Source: Sympetrum striolatum (Eukaryota; Arthropoda; Insecta; Odonata; Libellulidae). Taken from it: 64,000 nt of DNA. Position numbers and translations under genes: made by a program. Positions 47,478-58,320 of this stretch are shown in pieces; position 1 is the first letter of the stretch, and each line of letters begins with the position of its first letter. The stretch spans positions 57,358,939-57,422,938 of the forward strand of contig OX388351.1 of the NCBI GenBank assembly GCA_947579665.1, read 5' to 3'. The notes below the pieces were generated by a model. The model was given only the letters and a program-made list of their open reading frames with translations, did no database searches and was not told where the DNA came from.

Positions 47478-48166
47478 TCTGATGTGGCCAGCACATGACT
47501 TTCCCCATACATAAGATGTAAATATTTATCTACGACAGCATTTTCGAACTCTATACTCAATCTAAACTTGGAAGATAAGTGATTAATTTATATCACATTA
47601 TCTTTTACTTCACAAACAATATAAATAATTTTTTTCGGGAAATTTTCGATGAAAAACGATGAAATTGGCCTATCGCCCATAGCGCCCAGAGCGCCCGCAA
47701 AGTACATAATCAGCAACTTCAGGTTTATCAGTATTTCATGAATAACTTATAAACAATCAGTTATACAAAAATATATTTCATGCAAAAGTTATAGTAAATT
47801 ACATTTTATAAAACTTTTATAAATAATAGTATATACCTAAATATCATATTAAGGGAGATATTTTGCGAAACTGGAAATTTGTTTCGAAGAATAAAGCTCA
47901 ACTTCCGGTTGGCTGATTTACTTCAAAAACTAATCAACTCTGACAACACCAACCACAGAGCTATATATGAAGTTTGGTATTGATACGACTAATAGTTTTT
48001 ACATTAGAGCGCCCACAAACACAGACACACATACACACAGATATCATTCCGAAAATGGTCAAAACGTGTTCTAGAGACCCCAAAACATGTATTTCCGTTG
48101 AAATCTCGAAGTTGATTTTTTTCATGAAAACAATACTTTCTCTACGTATATGGAGAAAGTAAAAAT
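47478..48166. mobile_element. Unclassified transposon T, copy 1
   Basis: It begins TCTGATGTGGCCAGCACATG, ACTTTCCCCATA, and ends TATGGAGAAAGTAAAAA. The ACTTTCCCCATA and TATGGAGAAAGT segments are inverted repeats of each other with one mismatch. It shares with 49278-50145 the words CAACTTCCGGTT, AGAGCGCCCACAAAC, a CAGACACACA-type microsatellite, CCCCAAAACATGTATTTCCG and TTGAAATCT. There is no coding capacity, so it is non-autonomous. The internal 177-bp unit seen three times in copy 2 occurs here once (about 47734-47925). Confidence 0.65.
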
Positions 48167-49277
48167 ATAGACAAATCTGTATTTAATGCTGAAATTCACC
48201 TTTGAGTTCCTATAGTCATCGAATGCGCCAGTGAATCCAAACAGGATCCAGATAAGAAGCTCGACCATCTTAATCATATTAGCGGAGTTTTACCGAACAT
48301 GTGTAGGCTAAAATCAAGCAAAAATTAAAATCTCCCGCAGTATCTGTTTCTTTAGTACATCAGTGAAGAATTTCCTATAAATTTAAAGGTGCAAATGAAA
48401 TTGTTCTCAAAACTTAAATAGTGGCTATATTAAAGATTATAATTAAGGTTGAAATTCAATGGAGATTACTAATAAAGACAAAAGATGTTGGATGACGTAA
48501 AAGGTGGTTATGATACCAGGAAGTTAAAGGGATTTTGTTGAATTCCGAATTTTAATGTTTACCAAAAAGTACAACACTCATGTAATGTAATATAATGATA
48601 TTTATAAATCGAAAGTAAGTAAATCTCCAAGATAAATAGTATTACCAAAGAAAGAGAATGGCGAAAAGCAATTGATCGAAAAGAAAATTAAGTGTTTGCC
48701 GAGAATAAAAGAGAATAACCAATACCGCTCGATCATTCATCAGTCTTCTAGTCTCGAAAATGACATTTTAAAACAGAATTTTTTGTCCTTAGCGATATCG
48801 CGGATATTTGGAAACCGAGAACAGTTGGGAATCATTGGTGGACATGATTTGGATTCCCGAATCCTTTCAAAGATTTAAAATTTTACCCTTTCTAGTGCAT
48901 TCATTTTGTTATTGAAGATTTATCTTCTGTAATCACAGCTCTTGCTAATCCGAACTTAAGGACGTCCTCAGTGCACATACAAAAGAGGGGCTTCAGTAGG
49001 AAAAAATAGTAATTGAAATTTATTGACCTACTTCTCCGTGAGCCATGATAATCCGTAAACTTTCGACAATAACCATTGTTTTTCGAAACCAATCATGTTA
49101 TGTTATGAATGCGTAATCAAGTCTCTATTAGGGAAATGTTATTTGAGCTGATAATTGAAGTTTATTACGAAAGAAAAGGCTTGATTATGTTACTCAAAAA
49201 AAATAAAACAAATCTCAACACCATAAATAAAATTATCAAAGGAAAAGACTAATATAACATGCTGAATTTCTTGTATA
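48167..49277. other. AT-rich intergenic between two T copies
   Basis: AT-rich. Frames at 48672-48878 and 49092-48901 have no recognised motif. Confidence 0.5.
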
Positions 49278-50145
49278 AAAATCTGATGTGGCCAACACAT
49301 GACTTTCTCCGTATTTATTGAAAACAGAAACCTACGCTGGTAATATATAAAGAACTCCAAAACAATGAGTGTTACAGAAAAATGTTTAAAAAAAAAGTTG
49401 TAGTAAAATACAATATCTATAACGTTTGTACAAATTTTATATAAATACATCACATACTGTTAGAGATATTTAAGAAAAACTACAATTTTTGGATAACCAA
49501 TAACTTCCAGTTAACCATTATTCAGGTATAAATCCTAAACAATCAGTGTTAAGAAAAAATGTTTCTAACAAAAGTAGTAGTAATTTAAGTTATCTATAAC
49601 TTTTATACGTAATTTTATATACCTACATTGCATTCTGACAGAGATATGTTTGAAAATACTCCATTTCTGGATAAACAACAACTTCCGGTTAACCACTATT
49701 CAAGAATAACTCCTAAACAATCAGTGTTACGAAAACATGTTTCAAACAAAGGTTCTAGTAAAGTACATTATCTATAACTTTTGTATAAAACTGTATATAC
49801 CTACATTGCATTTTGACAGAGATATTTAAGAAACAAAACTTTGTTCCGGATAGACCGCAACTTCCGGTAAAATGATATTCATAAAAATCTAATCAACTTT
49901 TGGCACTGTTAGGAAAATACTAAATATGAATTTTGGACATGATCGGATAGTTACTTTTTAAGATAGAGCGCGCACAAACTTTTTTTACCACCGACAGACA
50001 GACACACACACAGACACACAGACAGACATGTTCGGGAAAATACCGAAAACGAACTCTATGGGCCCCAAAACATCTATTTCCGTTGAAATCTGGAGGTCGA
50101 TTTTTTTTGCGAATAGAATACTACTTATAGGGAGAAAGTAAAAAG
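49278..50145. mobile_element. Unclassified transposon T, copy 2 with internal tandem array
   Basis: Same ends as copy 1: TCTGATGTGGCCAACACATG, ACTTTCTCCGTAT at the left and TATAGGGAGAAAGTAAAAA at the right. Internally a unit of about 177-178 bp starts at 49353, 49531 and 49708. Each unit runs from ACTCC(T)AAACAATxAGTGTT through ATCTATAAC and ACAGAGATAT to ACTTCCxGTTAA. The right part carries AGAGCGCGCACAAAC, a GACAGACACACA microsatellite and CCCCAAAACATCTATTTCCG. No transposase frame. Confidence 0.7.
49353..49885. repeat. Three-copy 177-bp internal tandem repeat
   Basis: Units at 49353-49530, 49531-49707 and 49708-49885, period 177-178. The second and third are most alike (shared TCCTAAACAATCAGTGTTA, ACCTACATTGCATT and TGACAGAGATAT). 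The first is more diverged. The single equivalent unit in T copy 1 shows the array expanded within this copy or its progenitor. Confidence 0.7.
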
Positions 50146-51209
50146 TGACTACGTAAGATTTAGAATGCCTTTTTCATATTTAATTGAAACTCGATTAAAT
50201 ACCAAATAAAATAAATTCCATAAGATAAATTATGATATTAATTTAGTTAATAGACGTACTCTTCGTGATTTCTTATCTTACTACACTCATATATACTTAA
50301 TATCTTATGTATATTTTTCCATTGCACGCTTAATTGCAATTTTATCAGAGCCTAACAATTTTGCAGATTAAATATTTGCACAGACTCGTTTAAAATCTGT
50401 GTTTCATAAGCATTATATACTTTTCATACTACGATGAGAAGTACGTAGCTATCTATATCATTTCTATATCTATACAATAATATCTATACAATTTTGGCAA
50501 TGGACCGGGTAAACAAATGGACAGGAAAGCACGATTCGTCAATTATCCTTTCCAGTTCTGTATTTATGGCTCAACATAATCTTCAATTAACTGTAATTAC
50601 ATCGTACGTAAACTCGAACGTAATTGTAAAACTCTATAACTGCGCAAATTAATATTTCATTTGAAAGCTGGAAATTGGAAAATAGTTCGACATCCATCTC
50701 AAAATAGTTAGTCATCGATTCCACTAGAGTTTATATGTATGTTCTATTTTAATATTTAATGTCACAAACTGTTTCTCAGATTCATACATAGTTTAAATTT
50801 TTAGTTAAACTAAAGTCATAGCAAGCCTTGATCATCAAGCGTCATTAGATAAACAACTCGACTATGAAATAGTATAACAGCTCGCGATTAAATTTGTGTT
50901 TGCTGGTATCAAGAAAAATCTAACTACGCTCACAGTTTGTTTCTCAATTAATAAAGCTGAACGATCAATAAATCAAATAAAGTATATCTAAACTTCTGAT
51001 GGATTATGTGTTTCTAAAATTTGCTGAACTTCAATTAAGTAACAACGTCGCGTTCTAATATTACTCTAAATGAGAGGGTTAGCGTGTAAGGATAAGAAAC
51101 ATTTCTCGTATCTGTAAGAAAGACATTGTAAGTCAGAATCTGAGTATTTAATTTGAAAAATTTCTACACTCCTCCAATGTAGGTAAGTATAAACTATGAT
51201 ATTTATGGA
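50146..51209. other. AT-rich intergenic, nothing recognised
   Basis: No frame over 60 codons and no repeat of note. Confidence 0.5.
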
Positions 51210-51252
51210 AACTGCATAGAGAACTGCATAGAGAACTGCATGGTGAACTGCA
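51210..51252. repeat. 12-bp short tandem repeat, about 3.6 units
   Basis: AACTGCATAGAG twice, then AACTGCATGGTG and a partial AACTGCA. Small local slippage repeat. Confidence 0.8.
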
Positions 51253-52190
51253 CCGTTTTAAAACTCTAACTAAAAATTCAATAAACAATTACGTTGCTAA
51301 AAATAAAACTTGATTGCTACTGACGTATAAACAAAATTGTAAAAAATTAAAATTTTAATGTTCGTACTTTTTTCCGTGCGATTCTTCACAGGATATTGTT
51401 CGTAACAGCAAATGTTAAAATCTCATGCAATTTTTTCTTCTTCAAAAAATGTATCACTTATTAGCAGGATTAATTTTAGCTTGACTTATATTCCTAATGC
51501 ATTTTGATGGATAAATACATGAACTTGGAATCAACAATCGCCTTCATTGTCAAGGGGGATGGGTTGTTTACAACCTCGAAAGTTTGATAAAATATTCACG
51601 CAGTTTATCAAAATTCTCAAAATTTCGATTTGTAAACGATATTTTACGACCAAAGTAAGTATCTTTATTTTATTTCCCTTCTTTTGGTGCTTGATTCGAC
51701 TTTGTACGACTATTATTTCTAATTTGAATTTCAAATGAAATAAAGCCAGCTGCGAGAAAAATTTACTTTCCGTGCATTTCTTATGGAAATGATATTTCGA
51801 TTATTTGGTAAAACGTTTTAAATTTTAAATATCAAACGATAGAAGAAAATTCATTAAGAGACTAAAACATTGGATAGTAAAAGTCAGGGGTATTTTTTCA
51901 AACATTAGGGGTAATTTTTTAAATCATGAATTATATCAATGATTAATTCATTTTCTTTTATACAGTTACATTAACTCTTCTCGAAGTATTTAACCTATTA
52001 TAGGTGAAAACATTTCCTATAATTTTATTGAAATATTAATTTTACTACATACTAACCTCCCACCAGACTTGTCTAGCTTCGGTGGAAAACAAGTAAATGA
52101 ATAAAAAATAAAATTCTTTGACATAAAAGAGGAAGGAATTTTGCAACATCCTCGGCGAAATCGCCATGCGGAGTATTCTCTAATATGAGA
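51253..52190. other. AT-rich intergenic, nothing recognised
   Basis: Overlapping opposite-strand frames at 51531-51738 are composition artefacts. Nothing else was recognised. Confidence 0.5.
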
Positions 52191-52820
52191 GAACTCTTCT
52201 TCCTGTACACGTGGGGAACCTCTGTATAAGAATTGTTACGCAAGCCGCAAGGCATTAAGAGACCGGTTGAAAGGAAAAGAGATTGCAAAGAGGGTTGCGC
52301 AAGAGTCCCGCAAGCGATTGCGAGAGATAAGCGAAGGAGGAAAGGTAAGACGGGAATTAGGGATGGCGAGGAAAAGAGGGCAGAAGAAAACAGTTGAAAA
52401 GTGAAAGGCGTGCTGGAGTGGAGGGGTTGTGTATGGAGATAAGGAAAGGTCCCCCTGTCACCCTCTGCCATCCGCCGCAGCCCTCTCATTACATCGGCCC
52501 ACTCGAGACGAATGAATTTAACGCGGAAAGTGGCCTCTTCGGGACTTTGAAACTGCTCCAATTTCGATTCTTCGTCATTTTCTCCTTATCGAGACGTGGC
52601 ATCGCTGCTCGTTCCTGAGCACTTCTCAATTTGCGAGGGGTCTCTTTTTCCCTCCTTCCCAAGGCACAAAAATAAGGAAGCGGCACATTCCTCGCAGTTG
52701 ATAACGGCCGAATCAATGAACAAAACTCTAAGCCCTTGTGAGGCATTTTCATTTCAAAGTGTTTGCCATTGATCGGTTCTAAAGATTTACAGGAGAGACT
52801 ATATGACCGCAGCATTAGCC
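52191..52820. other. GC-richer patch with a 162-codon minus shadow frame
   Basis: G/A-rich plus strand at 52260-52450. The 162-codon minus frame (52561-52073) reads the complementary polypyrimidine as a Leu/Ser/Phe/Pro-rich product and overlaps a second minus frame (52815-52489) and a plus frame (52394-52618). No domain was recognised, and a composition-driven frame is the simpler reading. Confidence 0.45.
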
Positions 52821-53007
52821 TTCTTTAAACTAGAATGTCCATTACTTCACTTCTAATTATTATTTTTCCCTTAGGCCGCAATTATAAGTGAGTTTATGAT
52901 TTTAGAAATTTATAAATAAATAATTAAAATTGTAAAACATAAATAATTAAATACGTCCGTAATAAAAACTATATATTTTAACGGTATATTTTTCTATAAC
53001 TTCAAAC
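52821..53007. other. AT-rich leader of the mariner relic
   Basis: AT-rich DNA before the transposase start. A mariner terminal inverted repeat was looked for here and not found. Confidence 0.4.
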
Positions 53008-53196
53008 ATGCCGGGTTTTGTGCCTACGAACTTTGATTTACGGACAGCATTGGTTTTCTGTTATCATTTGAAGAAAACAGCAGCAGATTCGCATAGAATG
53101 CTTGTCGAAGCAAACGGTGAACATGCTCTTGGCAAAACTGAGTTCTTCGAGTGGCTTAAAAAATTTATAAAAAAGTTTCAAATATCAGAAGTGTAA
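53008..53196 (+). pseudogene. mariner transposase N-terminus, truncated
   Basis: The product begins MPGFVPTNFDLRTALVFCYH and continues LKKTAADSHRMLVEANGEHALGK, then EFFEWLKKF. This is the first helix-turn-helix of mariner-family transposases (pattern FxxRTxLxFCFxLKKTAAESxxMLxEAYGEHALSxxxCxxWFKxF). After about residue 53 the similarity stops abruptly, and the frame ends at 62 codons against about 340 for the family. The second HTH, the WxPHxL linker and the DDD catalytic domain are all missing. The readable frame has no internal stop, so the deletion probably arose in a fairly young copy. No terminal inverted repeat was located on either side. Confidence 0.85.
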
Positions 53197-54990
53197 TTTT
53201 GACAAAATAATTCCGGTTTCATACTTTTACACCTGGTAAACTGCAAATATTACATATCCGATGTGGATCTCTGCACCTAAATTACATCATCACTTGATGC
53301 AGATGACTAAAATGATCTCAACACTGCATTCAACTGATAATTCTTTCATAAACTTCCCAGTATATATTAGCAGTTAAGTACTCTGGGTCATACATACTAC
53401 TCCTTAAGCAAACTTGTCTCTTCAGGTCTATAATTCTTTGATATTATATTATATTAGTTATATATATATAGTAGCTAGAGTTGTAGTAGTTATAGTTTCT
53501 GCCTAACTAACATACTAGTAATTATATCCTAGCCAGTTAATTCTTACATCAAAATTAAAGGAAGAAACAGAACAATGAACTAGAAATTGGTTTATTTATA
53601 ACTTATGCTGTAAGTATGTTGATAGTGTATCTCGCATGTAAAATGATAGGCTAAAAGAGGTAACCAAGTTTTCCAACGCGTTTTTACCTAAAAAGCAACT
53701 ATAAATTCTCGCTAAATGGAACATGTAAGTTGATATCCCATTTAGCCAGAAGTTTTTGTCGCTTTGCGGGTTGCCTATACTCAAAATTTGTTGATCATTC
53801 CCAGACCGCGTAAACCATATTTTGCGTTAAATAAATTAAAAATTTCAGGAACGTAATACAGATGTAAATTAATCGTTGTTACTTACTAAAATGTCAATAT
53901 TTACAATCCCTCAGTCTCCATAGGTGTATGCTTCTCATTTCCGCCTGTATTTTCGCAAAATTCAAAACTTTAGGGATCGGGCGGCAGTGGTTAATATTAT
54001 CTGATTTCAGAAATATTTTGCATTTGAGATCCTCATATCAGTACAATACTTTCCCACATAGAGCCAATTTGATCTGAAAAAAACGTTTTCTCGGCCCCCA
54101 CTAATATATATAAATTCCGAGGATCTCTTAAAATCTTATCAGATATTTAAGAGAAAACCAAATGGTAAACGAAAACTACGCAACCTGAAACAAAATTAAG
54201 AAAAGAAGTCATCATCTACCATTCGATGAGGCTCAGCAACAGTCCCTCGGTCGTGCAAGAATACTTCTGTTGCAATGGCTGCTGCGTCAGGAACTCTTTG
54301 ACACCGAATGCTGTTAATTTGAATGACTCGCCTAAAATTCAAAACCAGAAAACATTAGTTCAATACTTAATGAAAAACTAATCAGCGTTTAACTGCAATG
54401 AGAAACTAAACTGTGATTTCGAAAATAACTACATTTAATACCACGGAGAAATATACTTCATAAAAGAAGCTATATTAAAATACAAAATCCTATAACATTT
54501 GTGAAATAGATGCTAAATCGAATCATTTCAAGGATTCTGTGCTCATCTCCGCGAACGATACGTAAAAGCAATCGATTAGGAAAATAAAGCCATGGTGCCA
54601 CCCACTGCCACACGCCGAAAAGATGCTTGCCGGAACCTTACATAGACTTAGACATTTGAATAACGATGCACCAAAATGATGGAGAGGTAATGTTAAAAGT
54701 TAATTTTTAATCATTGAACGAAATAAAAATCGAATTTCTAAAACTTTATTGAAATGTTTTTTGTAAATGTTCTATTGATTTCAATAGTCAAGGCTACCGT
54801 AATTTATTGCTCAAGCTGGGAATAATTCAAATGTTGAATTCCATGACACAGGATTCTATTCGTTCGAAACTTTTCAAAGCTGATATCGTTTGAAACCAAC
54901 ACGAAAGATATGGGTACTATCTGATGGTTATAACTCTGGATATGCCTACTAAACAAGACGAATGAATGCTGGCAACTGAAACAAAATATA
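53197..54990. other. AT-rich intergenic, nothing recognised
   Basis: AT-rich with a (TA)n-like run at 53455-53470. No element end or frame with a motif. The mariner relic's 3' end was not found here. Confidence 0.45.
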
Positions 54991-54997
54991 TTGTATA

Positions 54998-55045
54998 TAT
55001 AACAACTGCCCGGAAAGTGGGAGACCTGGGTTTGAGTCCCAGCCA
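54998..55045 (+). repeat. tRNA-derived SINE family C, head
   Basis: CTGCCCGGAAAGTGGGAGAC then CTGGGTTTGAGTCCCAGCC forms a stem-loop like a T arm, with one substitution in the B box. Related to 33487-33540. It may be the head of a longer retroposed unit ending near 55815, but continuity is not proven. Confidence 0.5.
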
Positions 55046-55326
55046 AGTCATTATTTTTCTCTTCTTGTACAACCTTGGGTTAAGTTGCACGCTTTCCTGT
55101 GCTAAGTCTAACTTCATTTCAATCATTTGTAATATATATTGTCTTTGTACGTAATTATTCTCTATCTTTAAACCTAATAATTCTCATCTGTTTCTTTTAT
55201 TTCTCTTTTCTTCTTACTTAGAGTTACCTAAATGTCTATTTATATACAATTTTGATTAGTACATACTGTATGCTTTGTTTTGATACTGTTTTTTTATAAT
55301 ATTCTTTTATTTTTCCTCATAATGTA
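55046..55326. other. T-rich sequence between SINE head and MITE
   Basis: T-rich plus strand without frames or motifs. It could be the body of the retroposon that ends at 55815. Confidence 0.35.
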
Positions 55327-55403
55327 CACTCCTGGCCAAAATTAACGCAGCACCTCCCTAGCGATCCTTACGGCCGGTGCTGCGTTAATTTTGGCCAGGA
55401 CTG
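55327..55403. mobile_element. 77-bp palindromic MITE, Tc1-like, copy 2
   Basis: Same length and structure as 12985-13061: CACTCCTGGCC at the left, AGGACTG at the right, arms of about 28 bp, TA flanks at 55325-55326 and 55404-55405. It differs from copy 1 at three loop-proximal positions (GCGATCC against GCGGTCC; ACGGCCGG against ACGTCTGG). The last two changes lengthen the stem by restoring pairing next to the loop. Confidence 0.85.
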
Positions 55404-55720
55404 TACTTTATGGATGAAAACCCATGTACGTTTTCCTTGTTTTTCTATTTCGTTTTTTATGTTATTTTGTACATTGCTATCTCTTTTTTGAATGTGAACT
55501 GACTCTTATTTATGCATTTCATGTAAGTATTTATTGATAGTGTATTTATTTTTGAATGTTTTCCTCTTTTCTTATCTTTTAGCTATTACTATCGGTAGGT
55601 TTGCGTAGGTTTTTCACACCCCCCTTCCTTGTGGGTGTTTTCCTGCAGTGGATTTTTTTCCCCTAAGAATCTCTTAGGTTTTTTACATCCACAATTCTTC
55701 TAATTGTTTCTACTTCTTAT
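55404..55720. other. T-rich sequence, nothing recognised
   Basis: T-rich plus strand. CACACCCCCCTTCCTTGTGG near 55615-55635 is GC-richer. No frame or motif. Confidence 0.4.
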
Positions 55721-55723
55721 TTT

Positions 55724-55815
55724 ATAATTAATGACGATGGGTTGGATGGAGGAAGAGACTTTTAAGTCTCAATCTCGCCCAAATAAAGACGATTTATTAT
55801 TATTATTATTATTAC
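55724..55815 (+). repeat. Retroposon 3' end with hairpin and (ATT)n tail
   Basis: GAGACTT/AAGTCTC (55755-55770) forms a tight hairpin, followed by AATAAA (55782-55787) and (TTA)n at about 55793-55815. A terminal hairpin plus short tandem tail is the usual 3' end of CR1-group non-LTR elements and SINEs that borrow their tail. The 5' extent is uncertain; the family C head at 54998 is the nearest candidate. Confidence 0.5.
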
Positions 55816-57340
55816 TTGCCACCATTTTGTTCTAGGTTGGTTGGAAAACAAATGAAATCATGAACCAAATTTAAATGAAGTATCATTGCTCCTGTTATAT
55901 TACCCGAACTATTTCTTAGTAAGTATCACACTCATGGACGGTTGATTAATATTCTCGTCTTATTAATAGCTGAAATCCTTCGTTTGACGATGGGTCTGCT
56001 ACTAGATGTTCGTAAACAAAGACATCTTAGTATTCATTGAAACAAGTTGAACAAATTAAATTTTAATTCCGACCACTTGTCCCGCATAACACATTTATAT
56101 CGATTATACGGTTCAAAAATCCACTATTTTACAGCTTTATCTAAATTAAAATAGATTTATTCCGTAGAGCCGAAAACAATTTAAAATTCTAAATTGGAAA
56201 TTTCGATCAATTCCATTATTTAATACGACGGAAGAGTTAATACGAACCCAGCGAGGTTTTTGGAAAGAAAATTTGCGGAATTAACAAGTTCCGCAGCGTT
56301 CAGCCTATGGCTATAGCTACAAATGTCATTAAATTGAAAGCAATTGTTTATTCCGTCATTTAGTCAAGCAAAAATTCAACGAATGAAAAAACGAAAAAGG
56401 ACCTTTTTCATATCTACCGTAGGCCAAAGACTTATGGAAAAAGCCACCCGAGGTTGCCTTGTCGAGTATGAGAATGTTGTATTTGCATTTACATTAATTC
56501 TCAAAGTTTACACTAAAATAAAACTTTAGTTAAGATTTAAAAATATAGCTCTTATTATGAAAAATCTCATCAAATTTTTATTTATACATTTATATACAAA
56601 GCAACGTATTAAACATATTAAAAGCTGATGAAATATCCTTGGAGTATGAGAAAGTCAGATAAACAGTTTCCTCAAATTATCCCTATACTTAAATAGTATT
56701 CCAATTATATTTTCATTCACTATATATGTAATATATAATTGGATTCTTTGGGTTATACACACAATTTGAAAAAGAAGTATTAAAATCTACAAATATTATT
56801 ACTCGGCACGACTCGTGATGCATTAAATTTTCCATTATTCGATGCTTTAATAACAATTAATCCATCAAAGTCTATTCAATAACAAACACGCTTCCCGTAA
56901 CATGAGTCAGATTTTAATTTCAACAGTTATTTCTTCGATTTAGTAATTCATTTCCCAGATGAATATGTGAGATCTAGAAGTCAACAAAATCTTTTAGCAA
57001 GGAGTTATTTTTCAATAGATTGACGTTACGTTTACGCTTAATAAATGTGGGTCACATTACTGATATTTGCCCTAAATATTCATAGAGACGAGGTCACTGA
57101 TATAAGTACAGTTAAGAAAGATGTTACACGAAAAGAATACATATGTCTACTGATAGTAATGAGCCAAGGAATATAAAGCAATTCATAAATAGAGATGGAA
57201 AGTAGATAAAAACAATTGATGTACACCGGCAAAAGTAAAAACAAATGCAGCCATATAAATTATAAAGGATGCGTGGACATGAAGTTACGCTTTCAAATCT
57301 ACTCGTAACTCGTTTTTCCAATGATAGAAAGATTTTCTTA
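55816..57340. other. AT-rich intergenic, nothing recognised
   Basis: The frame at 56344-56529 is Lys/Arg/Phe-rich without a domain. Nothing else was recognised. Confidence 0.5.
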
Positions 57341-58320
57341 CCTCGTTAACCCAATGGATTCCACAAACTGCCGTTTCAAATATCGCACACAAAAATGAAC
57401 AGTAAATCATTCCATGTTCACAAATGTATCCACTAGTAAAACATTCCCTACAAATAAAATCACTACACGCATGGACATGAACACCAATTTATTTCATTCT
57501 AAAGCAAATTCCGGCTTAGAAATCACTCTCGGATATTTTAATGGAACGTTCAAACAAAATTTATATTAACACAAAGTGATGAATCATTGCCAGTTGTCAC
57601 TATTTTCTATCACACGAGAAACTTCACTTGAGAGTATTAAAGAGAGATTTGCAGAAACTATCACTGAAATAAACATGAAAAGACCACTGACGAGTGCGTG
57701 GATGGGCACCCAACACTAGCACAATCACCGCCAACACATCTTTCTCCGAATAATCCCTTTTCCTGCACAAAAGTAATTGTAAAATCCTCACAACACACCC
57801 GATGATCAAACATAATCCCAAAAGTTACTAATCCATGACTGCACGACCGCTAAGTGAGCACCACAACATTTTATTCTTTCAAAGAACTAGACCAAATCCT
57901 TAGCACATTTCACTTACAAATAAAGCACAAACGTACGTCAAAATACGTCTTCTCTCTAGCGCAAACTCACTTCCAAAGTACAGCACTCAAGAGAAAAGAG
58001 AAAACAGACACTGAAACATGAAGGTGAATTTAGCCTGTAGAGGAGCGTATAACAAGTCCATTTTCGGTTTCTAGAATTCTCCTTTGACGTCTCTCTCGTC
58101 TTGTTGACCGCTTGCTCGAGGCAAGAAAAGGTTCGCAAGCTTGCTAGGGAAAGGCTGAGGTGCACTTGGTCAAATTGCACTTCGAATTTTTTTTCAGCGC
58201 TGTTAAACGCATTGATGAAACTTCCCAGAAGGGCAATGACCTCATCGACTTGCTGTGAAAAATGGCTAAAGTAATTTCGAGGAGCACAATACTCCATTAT
58301 ACTTCCTCATCACCCGAGCA
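57341..58320. other. Mixed-composition stretch with a 113-codon minus frame
   Basis: Less AT-rich than its flanks. The minus frame 58297-57956 begins MEYCAPRNYFSHFSQQVDEV, lies outside the purine-tract patches and has a mixed, non-repetitive composition for its first 75 residues. Its remainder is Cys/Phe/Leu-rich. A minus-strand GAG|GTAAGA word, a good splice-donor match, lies at 57344-57352 about 600 bp further on, but out of reach of this frame. No domain is recognised. It could be an untranslated first exon or nothing. Confidence 0.25.

Noticed and set aside
52073..52561. 162-codon minus-strand open frame as a gene
   Set aside because: It reads the complement of a purine tract as a Leu/Ser/Pro-rich product and overlaps other frames; composition explains it.
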